Source: Sphaerosporella brunnea
Taxonomy: Eukaryota > Ascomycota > Pezizomycetes > Pezizales > Pyronemataceae
DNA length: 64,000 bases
Direction: 5' to 3'
NCBI GenBank assembly: GCA_008704415.1
Contig: VXIS01000025.1
Location: 206,937-270,936 of the forward strand
The notes under the pieces are model-generated. The model saw only the letters and a list, made by a program, of their open reading frames with translations. It searched no databases and was not told where the DNA came from. Positions 34,328-45,746 of this stretch are shown here, piece after piece (position 1 is the first letter of the stretch; each line of letters opens with the position of its first letter). Made by a program: the position numbers and the translations under genes.

Positions 34328-35032
34328 CGCGCTACGGCGGCAGCGAGGAGAGAGCGAACAGCAAAGAAGCACGGGTTCAAGCGAGCGAAGTGAGCGAGCG
34401 AACTCAGCTGCGGGGGGGGGGGGATTTGGGGGGGGATTGGAAAGGAGACGGGGGGCATGCACCCCCCGGCTGGTGAATGCGGCTCTGCGAAACGGAAGAT
34501 TGAAGATTGGAGATTGGCTCCTTCACCTGAAGAATTATACTCTGCTCGAAATAACGAGCAGGTATATCTATGCATCTTCTTGCGGCCGTCGATTCTTTGT
34601 CGATTGAGCTGTTTGTGTCCACAGAGTATGTACCGGAGTACATGTACTAGTACATACAGACAAGCACATACATTTCCACTTCCATTCCGCCCGGCTGGCG
34701 GAATGCAGATCAATATATCGCTGGATAGACTCAGAAAAATGCTCAAATAGAGATCGCATACTTTAGATATACTATCAGTTATCGATCAACACCTTCTTTT
34801 CGCCCTCACGCTTCCTCCCTGCGCGTGCGCGTACATACCCGGGAAAAGCCGTCCATTCCGAAACGCGTCAGCAGCGCATTCCCCAGCCCCGACGCGTTTC
34901 CTCACAACACCGCCACCCCACCCCCCCCTAGCCCAACTCGATCGCCGCTGGGTTGCTTCCATTCATCCCAAATCCGGCCGCCCCCGCCGCCCCGCCGCCC
35001 CGCCGCCCCGCCGCCCCCGCCGCCCTCGAGCC
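34328..35032. other. intergenic, divergent promoters
   Basis: Lies between the divergent GUP1 and zinc-finger genes. Contains a G run at about 34411-34423 and a GCC-rich block at 34979-35025 just before the zinc-finger ATG. No gene seen. Confidence 0.6.
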
Positions 35033-36948
35033 ATGTCTTCGTTCAACCCGCCGACCGCCCCGCGGAGCATGCAGCCCGACCCGAACCCCACGCGACCCAA
35101 CCAAGCCGATCCAAACGATAAAGAGAGGCCACCTTTGCCGCATAGACCGCGCCCCAGTGTTGGCAGCACGAGCGGCGGTTTGCAACATGGGGGGTCTCAG
35201 TTCGGAGAGCAATCGGCGATCGTTCGCGGCGGGAATGGCCCCCGATCCAACGCCGGTGGCTCAGCGTCGAGTTCGCGTCCAGCGAAACCCAAAAAGCACC
35301 CATGGAACACATGCCGCTGGAACGATTGCCTGCAGGTGTTTGGTCCCCCACAGTTCGGGAACCCCAAGGAGGGCATGCAAGCTTTCAAGGCAAGCCCTCC
35401 CTCCTTCACTTATTCCCTCTCCTATATCTATCCCCTCTCCCGTGGTATATGGAATGCAACTGAAAATGTCCCAGGATCACCTTGTGATGCACCTCACAGT
35501 GTTCCGTGGAAACAGCCACCCGCCTCGCTGCTGCTGGGCGAAGTGCGGAATTCCAATCTCGAGCCATGCAATGCTGGTTGCTCATGTTTCCAGCCACATC
35601 GGCGGCGCTCAGATCAAGATTCCAATGCAGTTCTGCCGATGGCAAGGCTGTGATTTCGCTACTTCTGCTACACCTGGTTCACATAATGTGCACGCAGAGC
35701 TAGCTGTATTGCCCCTTTCAGCTCAACCAACCTACCTCCTTACAGCTGTACTGACAATTGTCTTTAGGCCCACGCGGTGTCCTCGCACATCAATCGCCGG
35801 ACTAATGCTGACTTTGCCTCGTTCTCTTGCGAGTGGGATGGGTGCGGTAACATCTTCATGTCTGGGCGCCTGCTGGCCGACCACCTATCAATATCGCACG
35901 CTGGGTTTTCGGGAATGCGGATCTGTTTCTGTGGCTCGATTGTAGGCAAGGGGAAACTCCGTGGCCACGAGTTGGTCGGTTTGGCCACCGCCCTCCCTCT
36001 AATGTCTGCTAACACAAAAGCCAGTCTTGCCCGGTATTTAAGAATAAGGATGCTTCCTTCACGAGCAGCCCCTTATCTCGGAAGCGCTCACCGTCTCCCA
36101 CCGTCACCGGAGAATCCCCGCGCAAACTCCAAGACCGCAAAGAATGTCCAGCGCCCGCAGTCATGATAGAATCAGATTCGGAAGCGCCAGAGGACGAGGA
36201 AGCAGAGGGGGAGAAGGAGCCCTCAGCGAAGAAGCTGCCGCAAAACCCTATCCTGCGTAACCTCGAGCTTACGCGGCTAGATGCTGCAAGAAGGGAAGCG
36301 GAGCAGAAACAGAAGTATACGCGAATGCGTGACCAGAAACGGTTGGAACGCATCAAGGCGAGGATGCAAGAGGATGAAAATAAGCCGGCGGCTGGCAATA
36401 AGAACGGTACACCCAAACCCGAGCCTGAGCCTGAGCCCGTGTTGGAGCCTAATCTCCAGCCCGTGACCGAGCCAGAACCCGCTGTTCCTCTGCCTGATGC
36501 TGCCTCGAACTTGTCCAACCCCGTTGAACCCGTCGACCCTGAATTCGACCCTGAGGTCGACCCAAACACTCACCCTCCCACTGCCGACCCCGATCCCGTC
36601 GATCCGCAAGCTCCCCTCCGAGTCAGCGCCTTCGAAAACCACCCAGATCACCCCTCGATCGTGCGTGTGTACGCGTTCGCGCAAAGCCTTTGCCGTCTGG
36701 CGAACGGACTCATCGAAGCCGTGGACAACCTACCGGAAGGGCCTCTGCTAGAATTTGCAGACCGAGTACAGAATGATTGGGCCGTGGACCGCATGACGGA
36801 CTGGGTCTATGGTGTACTTGCGGAAAATGGCAGGGAGAGCTATATGAGATGGGTCAGAGTGGGAGAGAATGGGGGGTGGAACGAATCGGGTGTTGATCGG
36901 GTGGAGCAGGAGGAGGGGGTGGAAGTTGATGGAAATGGGAAGCAGTAG
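35033..36948 (+). CDS. C2H2-like zinc-finger protein with GC-AG intron
   Basis: Exons 35033-35389, 35475-35687, 35768-35974 and 36025-36948 give 566 residues with all junctions in phase 0. Intron 1 uses the non-canonical donor GCAAGC. The middle carries spaced Cys/His units: CRWNDCLQVF, CCWAKCGIPISSHAML, CRWQGCDFATSA, CEWDGCGNIF then DHLSISH, and a last CFCGSIVGKGKLRGHE. The C-terminal part has Lys/Arg-rich helix (KQKYTRMRDQKRLERIK), a long Pro/Glu repeat region (EPEPEP type) and an acidic end. Fingers of the Cx4C type suggest a nuclear DNA-binding protein; targets unknown. The start follows a GCC-rich leader. Confidence 0.82.
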
Positions 36949-37741
36949 GCTTTTTCTTCTTTTTTTTCCCCCCATTTTCCTGGCGGTGGATGGTTTTGTG
37001 ATGATCGTGGGGAATTTACGATGATGATGGGCCGGCTTTGATAGAAGGCTATTTTTACCCTACATGTTTACCGCTACGAATGGGTACGGCGCATCATAGA
37101 TTGCTTTTTTTTTTACCTCTCTAGTTATGGTTTTCTTTTAGCTACTGGGTGCTTGTTCTAGTTTGTTTTTGCTTGGGATCGGCGCATTGTATGTATTAGG
37201 ACTGTTTGAAATTTAAAGGTGAGAAATCCGCAGATAGGAAAATGCCACTTCCCACGGGGATATATCTGGTGCAGAATTTGGTCAACCATAAATACTTCCC
37301 ATGCATAGCCATGGCGAGTTTCGAGTTTGAGAAGATGCCAAGTGGAAGAGCTCAATTCGATCCCTCAGGGCGTAACAGCATCTTTCTCCATGTAGATTGG
37401 AGGCATCGTGGGAATAGCAGCATTTTGCAGGTGACAATTCATGACGCCTAGAGTAAAGTCCCTGACCACTTGATCAGTAGATAGTGGATGATGAGATAAG
37501 ATAAGAGATATGCCTAAAGCGGTAAGGTTCATATATCGAGTGATGACCAGTGAGCGGCCAGGCGCCAGGAGAGCTGGCGGTCGCGGGACCTTACCGCTTT
37601 AGGTATATCTCTTATCTTATCTCATCATCCACTATCTACTGATATCCACTAGTGTAACACCGCCTTTTTTTTGACACCACAGTCTACCCACCACACATCG
37701 AACACCGGCAACAACGACACTCACCACCTGCCTGCGCCTCG
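36949..37741. other. intergenic holding a hairpin element
   Basis: T-rich 3' flank of the zinc-finger gene, then a 171-bp inverted-repeat element (listed separately) whose right end is 98 bp from the helicase ATG. Nothing else seen. Confidence 0.65.
37473..37643. mobile_element. MITE-like 171-bp hairpin element
   Basis: Two 56-bp arms, 37473-37528 and 37588-37643, are inverted repeats with one mismatch, around a 59-bp loop. The arm starts ATCAGTAGATAGTGGATGAT and contains repeated GATAAGATAAGAGAT. Long terminal inverted repeats with no coding capacity fit a MITE. I found no clear target-site duplication next to the arms, so a fold-back of other origin is possible. It sits in the promoter region of the DEAH helicase gene and brings several GATA motifs there. 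Confidence 0.75.
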
Positions 37742-40704
37742 ATGCCTCCCTTCGCCGACGGTCTTACTAAGGCCTCTCCCAAAGGCGGTAACGTCTTCAG
37801 TCTCTCCAGCAAGAAAAAGCGCGCGTCGGAGAAGGAAAAGCCTAAGCCGCTGAAGGGGATTCTGAAAAAACCCGCACAGCAGCCGCCACAAAACTCTCCT
37901 TCTGCTGAAGAAGCCAAACCGCTCTCGAACCGCGAACGTAAACGGCAAGAAAGGGCGAAAGCATGGGCCGCGAAAATTGCGGAGCGGGAAGCTGCCGAAG
38001 CTGCTGCTTCCCCGAAAAAGGCTGCTGGTGAACAGATGACCGATATCGAGTTTCTGCAGCGGAAGCGTGCGCGCCAGGAGGCTGGATCTGGCGGAGGAAA
38101 CGCGAATCAGAAGAAGAGGCGGAAGGAGGAATCGTTTCCGCTGCTCGATGGCGCTCCTGCGCCGCGGGTTTTCTCGCCGAATTCGACGTCTGCTACGGAA
38201 TCGAATGATCCTGGTGTCAATCCCATGTTTTTGAACAAGGGGAAGGAGAAGGGAGCTACTGGTAACCCCGGAGCATCTCAGAACTCGCGGGCTGACTCGG
38301 CGCGCGCTGCTATGCCGCCGCCGCCTAAGCCGGTGGGGCCGCCGCAGGTTCACTCGGCGCAATTGAGGCGGCATGCGTTGGAGCTCGAGAAATCGCGTCA
38401 GAAACTCCCTATATATCCCCATGCGGACACGTTACGTCAGTGTTTGCGTGATCGCCACGTTCTCGTGATGATGGGAGAGACTGGTTCCGGGAAGAGTACG
38501 CAAATTGGACAGTTTCTCGTTGATGAACCGTGGCGGGCTGGGAGGTGTATTGCGATCACGCAGCCTCGAAAAGTTGCGGCTGTGAACCTGGCCAGACGTG
38601 TGGCGGCAGAGATGGGAGTCAGGCTGGGGGAGGAGGTTGGATATAATGTTCGATTCGATAACAGGAGCTCTGACAAGACAATTATCAAGTTCTTGACGGA
38701 TGGTATGCTGCTGCAGGAGATGTTGGCGGATCCGAAGTTGAAACGGTACTCGTGCGTGGTCGTCGATGAGGCCCACGAGAGGACTGTCGGTACAGATTTG
38801 GTGATGGGATTCTTGAGGAAACTGGTATATGGAGAGCGAAGAGGGAGCTTAAAGGTCGTCATCATGAGTGCTACTATGGAGGTGAAGACAATGGCGAGAT
38901 TCTTCGAGGAGAACAGAGGTGAGGGAGTCATAATCCCCGGATTGATGCCTGAGGCCTCCAAGGAGGAGTCGACGCCAGAAGCCAAGGAGGAGGAGTCGAC
39001 GCCAGAATTCAAGGAGGAGTCCGTGGGATCCGAAACCAGGCCCACCCCCCCAGAAACCGACAAGAAGGCCAAAAGGAAAAAGAAGAAGAAGAAGAAGAAC
39101 AAGGGCGGTATTGATACCATGAAGCTGATCCGGTCTCCATCACCCATTCCGGAACGCATCAAGACCCCTGAACCCACCTCCGCCGCCGGCTTCGAAGCTG
39201 AGCGCTCAGGTGGTAAGATGTTCTTTCCATACTTCGGAACCGTTGCTTTGTTAATTGTACCCGGAAGGCAATATCCCGTTGAAAGTTTACATGCCGCAGC
39301 ACCAGTGCAGGATTACATCGACATCTCGTTCAGAACTGTCTTCCAGATCCACTGCACTCACCCTATGCCAGGTGATATTTTGGTGTTCCTGACTGGCCAG
39401 GACGAAATCGAGAACCTCAAGAAGACAATTCTGGAGCATGCGGCGGCCCTGACTAAAGAGATGCCCCAGGTTTGTTGCACCCTCCCCATTATTCTACTGT
39501 ACTAATCCGTCACCAGATGCACGTCCTTCCTCTATACGCCGCACTCCCCTTCGCTCAGCAAAACAAAGTCTTCCTCCCCGCGCCGCAGAAAAACATGCGT
39601 AAAGTAATTCTTTGCACCAATATCGCCGAGACGTCCGTCACAGTCCCCGGCGTGCGCTACGTCGTCGACTGCGGCAAAGCAAAGCTGAAGCAATTCCGGC
39701 CCAAGCTGGGTCTCGAATCACTGCTTGTCACACCAATCTCACAATCCTCAGCGCTTCAACGCCGCGGTCGTGCTGGCCGTGAAGGCCCTGGAAAATGCTG
39801 GCACCTGTACACGGAAGATGCCTTCAACGAGCTGGCCCAGGTTACAAAGCCCGAGATCCTCCGCACCGATGTCAGCAACGCCATTCTGATCCTCAAAGCG
39901 CGCGGCCACGACGACGTCGTAAACTTCGACTACCTCTCCCCGCCCAAACTCGAGTCGCTGCAAAAGGCGTTGGAACAGCTGTACTCTCTCGGCGCGCTGG
40001 GCAACGACGGCAAAATCACTCCCCTCGGCAAAAAAATGGCAAAGCTCCCCCTAGCACCACCATTGGCTCGCGTCCTCCTTGCTGCCGCTGACAAGGACAT
40101 GAACTGTCTGCCGGAGGTGGTAGACGTCGTTGCAGCCCTGAGCGTTGATAATCTCTTGCCGCCCCCACCCTCCGAGGAACTCCGCGAGCAGATGGAAGAG
40201 GCAAGACAGCGATTCCGCCGTGCGGAGGGAGACCACATCATGCTCCTCGAGCTTGTCCGCAGCTTCGACTCTAGCGGTGAGAAACTCAAGGGCTGGTGCG
40301 AAGCACACTTCGTCTCTCACTATGCTATGAAAACATTCATAGACATCCGCGCACAGTTGCGCACCTACTGCTCCTCGTTGCTCTCCTCTACCACTTGGGA
40401 CTCCGCAGCCGCGGAAACAATCTCGCCTGACCTCGCGGAGCGCGTGCTGAAGGCGTTCCTTAAGGGCTTTTTCCACCAGACTGCCCGTGCGGGCCCTGAG
40501 GGACGCCTCGGTGAGTATCTTACCGTCCTGGGGCACCAGAACGTTAACGTCCATCCTGCGAGCATACTTTTTGGGAAGAGAAAAGAGGCGATTGTTTACC
40601 ATGAGTACGTGTTTACTACGAAGCCGTTTGCGAGATGGTGCTCGGCGGTGCAGCTGGATTGGGTCGCTGAGGCGAGTCCGGGGTGGGTTAAGGGCGAGGT
40701 TTAA
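37742..40704 (+). CDS. DEAH-box RNA helicase, DHX33/Dhr2 type
   Basis: Exons 37742-39469 and 39517-40704 (47-nt phase-0 intron) give 971 residues. A basic, low-complexity N-terminus of 220 residues precedes the core: GETGSGKST (I), TQPRKVAA (Ia), DEAH (II), MSATM (III), FLTGQDEIE, TNIAETSVT (V) and QRRGRAGREGPGK (VI), then winged-helix, ratchet and OB-fold regions (DHIMLLELVRSF; HPASILFGKRKEAIVYHE). FLTDGMLLQEML and the overall layout fit DHX33/Dhr2, a nucleolar helicase for 18S rRNA processing. Odd point: about 115 extra residues, rich in Glu, Lys and Pro with a KKAKRKKKKKKKNK tract, sit between motifs III and IV. The start follows a 98-bp gap from the hairpin element. Confidence 0.93.
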
Positions 40705-43577
40705 GAGGGGGGAACAAAGGGTCTACACCTCTTGCTGCCGTTACTGGGGAGGTATATAACAATGGAATAGATACTTAAGTACATAAGCATGTATCTTGAC
40801 TTTTACATAACTACTTCATAAGTACTACATAGAGAACTTTCCCGTGAGTCGTTTTTTTTACATATTTCTATGCGGCGGTAATAAAACCCGATTTTCGACT
40901 CCCTCCTCACATGTGTGCTCCCGCTTAAACTGCGCCGGGCGGGAGCCCTTCTGTATGTAATAGAGGGGGCACGAACGGCGACATGGCAACGACTCACGAA
41001 CTTTCTGGCGAAGTAGGTAAGCATATGGCTAAAAACTTTCGTCAATGGAGTATGTAAGAGTTCATTGTACATACCTATGCCAGTAGATACAGAAGGGGCC
41101 CACACACATGCCCAAGATTCGAAGTGACTTACCCCTCGCCTTTCAGCTGGAGTCGGCGACTGAGGTTTGCTGTTCCCTGTGAGCAAATTGGCCGCCAGTC
41201 TCTTCGCGCCTAGGCAGGGTATTTTTGGTAAGCATGACCTTCCGTTGTATTCTAGACTTGGGCCTAACCGCGGTGATCACGATTAGATAAATTTGCACTC
41301 GATATATAGCCGCTCCTGAATGCGGGGGGGTTCATTAAGGAGAAGGGAGGGGTCACAGGGCGGCCGGCCTCTGTAACTCGAGCTTACCTATATGAACGTC
41401 GGATTTTAATTCGGATCCAAAACACCAGCAAGCACGGCGTTAGCGGCATTGGATCGTCCAGAAGGGGCCTAGGACGACTACTCCCAGGTTAAACAGGCCC
41501 AGGGGCCGAATCCTCTCGTCGTCATTCACCCCGCTTCGCTATACATGGCATTCGCACTTTGGTCGCCATACTAGGCGCGCATGGGTACCGAAGATTTCAC
41601 GGTAGCGTGATCCGTCTTTCCTCCGGAACATCTCGTTCAACTATTGAGTACTCCATTACGATAACAGGCTCACTCGCAATAGCGGACCCGACAACACAAA
41701 ATACCTATGCAAACAAACACACTAAAAATCAAGAAACTAGGCTGCTAAATTGGGCTAAACTCAGACATTCCCCTCCCCCCCCCTCTTCCACGTTGAAAAC
41801 CCGCAACCCGCAACGGGGGGGGGGGGGGCTCGTTGGACAGCTTGGGCGGAAGACCCACGACACAATGGTCAGCTGTTCGGTGTGAGGCACCCGGTCTATC
41901 AAATTACCTTCAGGCCACTTCCGTGTTGTTTATTCGCAGTTTTTCATTGTCCAGGCTTATCGCCGCCGTTGCACCGATTGCGTCCTGCTTTTTCAAAGGA
42001 CTACTTGCTTCGTAAATATCATGTGTTGGTTGTGGTGCGGGGCTGGACTACAGGCGCGGCGTCTCTCGCTCGCCAATCCCTCTATGGGCCTACAACCAGT
42101 CCACGTTCCGCTTCAGGTATTATAGTGAGCAGGGATCCAAAACTGTGGGCTTTCCCGTGGCCATCGAATGGAAGAGTTTGACACTTACCTCCAAAGACAT
42201 TGGTTCATATTTCCTCCTGCAATGCCGCTGTAAACGGCGACGGTCAACACGTTGGGGGTTTCATATTCGGTGACGATGCCCAGTAACGCCTGCATGACAG
42301 CAGGCTCCGCGGGGACTGGGAATTGTGAGGCGCGTCACGGAGTATCCATACTGTAGCCCGTATCACAGGAAAGAGCAGGAAAAGGCTCAATTTACAAAGG
42401 TCAAAGTATCGATATATATATCTCTCAGTCTAAGTTTCTCACCTCTCGTTTAAACGAAGAGGTGCTCAGCTATTTCCGTCACAACTCTAACCTCTGATCT
42501 CGTGTTATCACCCGTACACCTGCCTGAAGACCCAGGCCAGTTGCTCGGATGGTTCCACCCCGATGTCATCGTTATCCCAACGGAGGCACAGAACTCTGCC
42601 CTTTCTTTAAGCCATTTGCCGCACAGGATAGGGTCCGGCGATAGCCTTGTTGAGCTTTCCCTCCAGTTCTTTCAACGAGGAGAGGTATTCAATCGGGTCT
42701 TCAAACGGAAGCCTGACGCTGGAGACGGGCTAGGTCTATGTTGAATGGATCGGTGGAGCACGGTGGTTTTCGTGGCCGTGTAGCAGCGGCAATGCGTTGT
42801 TCACGATGTGGTGGAATGCGTGCTCGCGTAACGGTGTAGGACCAGGAGGAATGGTTAATGGAGGGGCGTCTTAGAGGGGATGAGTCTGTTTTCGCTCATG
42901 CCCAGGGCAGATTTCAGAGCCCCCTATAGTACAATCAGTACCGCAGCGGCCATGCAGTGGCTAAGATTTATTTCCAAAGCTGTTGTTTGTTGAAGCGAGC
43001 TGAATGCATGTTGTGGGAAGAGGTACTTAGTACGTAACAGTTGATCGCTCGGAACCGGCGGGCGGATAAGTTGCATGAGGTGCGCAGTTCGCACCCCGCT
43101 CTGTTCTGCTTCGCTTTTCAGAAGGAAATGGTGGTGGCGGTGGTGGATGGCTCTGCGAATCCAACTCCAGCTGCGGGAGTTGGTGGCCGTGTGACCGCGA
43201 TCTCATGCGGTAATTTGTCGCCATCATCGATATCGGGTCGGGTCGGGCGGGTCGGGTACTCGTGGGCAAGCTTCTTCATTTGCGTCTCCAAGATTGTCAT
43301 CTTCTCCTGGCAACTCTTCCGGGGGGGTCGAATCCCAATTTTGTGATCAGTAGGCGTGTGGCAGGCGGCCGCCGTAGTGGCTGCCCATCTTCAACTTCGC
43401 GCTTCACTGAGGATCACTCTGTGCCTAGTCACCCAGGAACGGAAACGATTTGCACTCGCACCACCGGTTACAGGTCGGACGTGCAACTGGGAAAGGCGAG
43501 GGGGCGGCGGGCTTCTGCTGCAGGATCCGTGAGGAAGAAGGCGCTTTGGCCGGCGGGGTGCGGTTCTCTTGGTTTTG

Positions 43578-43617
43578 GCGAGCGGAAATCGGGGCCTCGT
43601 CCCCGATTTCCGCTCGC
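43578..43617. repeat. perfect 17-bp hairpin beside a tRNA A-box-like motif
   Basis: Arms GCGAGCGGAAATCGGGG and its exact reverse complement are separated by six bases. On the minus strand the hairpin is preceded by CGGCTTAGCTGGTTAGAC (43618-43636), which matches the tRNA D-arm/A-box pattern. I found no matching B-box downstream, so this is not a tRNA gene. Confidence 0.7.
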
Positions 43618-45350
43618 AAGTCTAACCAGCTAAGCCGAGTACACGCTTCAGGCGCCTCCACGAATATATGTGTACTAAGGACCTGTTTGGCCGCGTAGGG
43701 GAACAGGAACTGGGAAAGTACTAGACAGGTACGTACATCCTTCCCAAGACCGGCGGTCTAGCCGCTGTGTACTCCCGTCGAAATTGGCTTTCGACCACAA
43801 TGTTCTCGACAATTAGCCAGCTAGGCTGGCTGCATCGGCTTGATCAAACAGCCCGGCTGGCTGCGGGCTGCAAAAATGTATGATACTCAAGGGGATTGAA
43901 CATAAATTTACTCGCATACATCGGTAATGAACCTCCCGTGAAGCTTATACGGCCGACTAGAGGCCTCGTTCGTTGACCTACGATGTCGACTTCAAGCTGG
44001 AGTCTGCTTCATTTAATATCACTCGGGACTGATCCGCGATAACCGCAGTTCCTCCTAGGAGTAGCGGTACCCTGGTAGCGCAGATATGGTCAGTAGAATA
44101 CGATTGGGCCCCTGAGTCGTCCCCGACAACTAGGGGTCGATTGTTACGCTTCGATTACCTACGTTTCGGTTGCGAAACCTAAGTGATGGTGAAGTTTCAC
44201 TCTTTATTACCGCGGGGGTAAAACTCTATGGCTCGCAGCTGCACAACACTGGCACCTGGATAAAAGAGAGAAAGAGTTCTCGCCGCGCGCAAAAAAGTGG
44301 TCAAGAAAAGGGCCATTCGCGTCGTGCGACTCTTGAAAGTGGGATAATAGACGCTGGCCATGGTGTATATAGCCCCTCTTCTCCGATAAACATGGTAACG
44401 CTTTGATGGGCGACAGAGCTGGCCTTCAGTTTTTCCGCATTGGAGCGTGAGACGCAGTAAAAGTGACGATGAGCTGTATCATGAAATTACACCTGGAAAA
44501 AAAGCGGCTTGGGCGTTGCGGCAACTCTGCGAAGCTGCGTGCTGCCGGAGCACATGCCCGTTGTGGGTTCTCCAGGTTAACGGATGAGGACGGACTACAG
44601 CTTGAAGCGGTCCACATTTTTGGACTTTCCACAGGATCCAACAAGATGTTTTGGGGAAGTAGGGGAGATACGGAGACGATTGTGTCGTAGTTAAATAAAC
44701 CTTCCAATGGGCTTTAGATGTACATTGCAGCGCATCGCCGCTACGATAGTCTCCAATACACCTTGAGCCGACCAAAGGGTCTCTCATTTATAACGGTCAA
44801 ACCATGGTATCCAATACCTGTGCCTTTACAAAGGCCAAATATCAAGCTCCCAGATATACGATCAAATGAGCCCCCCCCCCCCGATACTTTGAGCATGGAG
44901 ACACAGTTCTCCTAATAACTCACGACAAAGACCGACGGCCATTACCTTCTGTGGCTGCGCGGCGCGCTCGCAAGGATAGCGTTTGTCTTCGCCGGTGGGG
45001 AGGAAATTGAGATGATGTACACCGACCATTATCCTCCGCCGTGGGAAGGTATCCAGATTATGAGTTGATTGTGCAACGACGACGATAGGTTACATGCATC
45101 GGATGTGTCCGTGTTCGACTTGTGCGATGCTAGTAACTATCCAGGCTACTACGGAGGAGCCACCGTTGTAGGTTCGGTAGACGACGAGTACACTTATGTC
45201 CCCCGCACCGATGCCACCAGCAAGGCAAACTATGGGTTTGGCCGGAGGCTTTGATCGACGATTGCGGGTAGCGCAAAAGCGTGGTGGGTAGACTGCTGCA
45301 CAAAGAATGGAGCCCAGCCCAATTGTTGGAAGACTTCCGCCGGATGCGGT

Positions 45351-45746
45351 GTGCTCGATTCCAAGCCGCCTGGTATCGCCGAAGTCTCGCTTTTCGATCT
45401 CTTGAAGAAGGAGTTTCCCCCAGAAAACGGTCAGCAGTCCGCAAAAGCTGAGCTGAAGCAGAACTCGACGAAGGACCATGCTCGGCCTTTCGCTAGTTTC
45501 AAGTCGAAGGCGAAATCCTTGGTTGCTCGAGCAGGTTATTCGTGTTGGATGTTATAGGCAGAGGAAATCCGTAATGCAGTCGGGCCCGCGGTATTGCGTT
45601 GGACTGTAAAGCTGTATGCGGAGGAGTCTATGTTCTGGGAGGAATTGAAATTCCGGGTGAATGTCTTCATGAAGGGCTTCATGGCGTCTCCGAACGAGTT
45701 TGTAATGTGCGGAGAACGACACCGATACGCCTGGACCAAGCCATAG
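45351..45746 (+). pseudogene. eroded gene fragment, family unknown
   Basis: Two segments read like real protein. The first, in frame to about 45540, includes SKPPGIAEVSLFDLLKKEF. The second, 45558-45746, is 62 codons without an ATG and ends in a stop: RWTVKLYAEESMFWEEL, KFRVNVFMKGFMASPNEF and GERHRYAWTKP. The gap between them has the form GTTATT...TTATAG but is only about 23 nt, too short for an intron, so the gene is broken or mis-joined. I do not recognise the family. Confidence 0.3.

Noticed and set aside
37721..39177. Two minus-strand frames of over 230 codons
   Set aside because: Shadows of the DEAH helicase exon, whose motifs are unambiguous on the plus strand.
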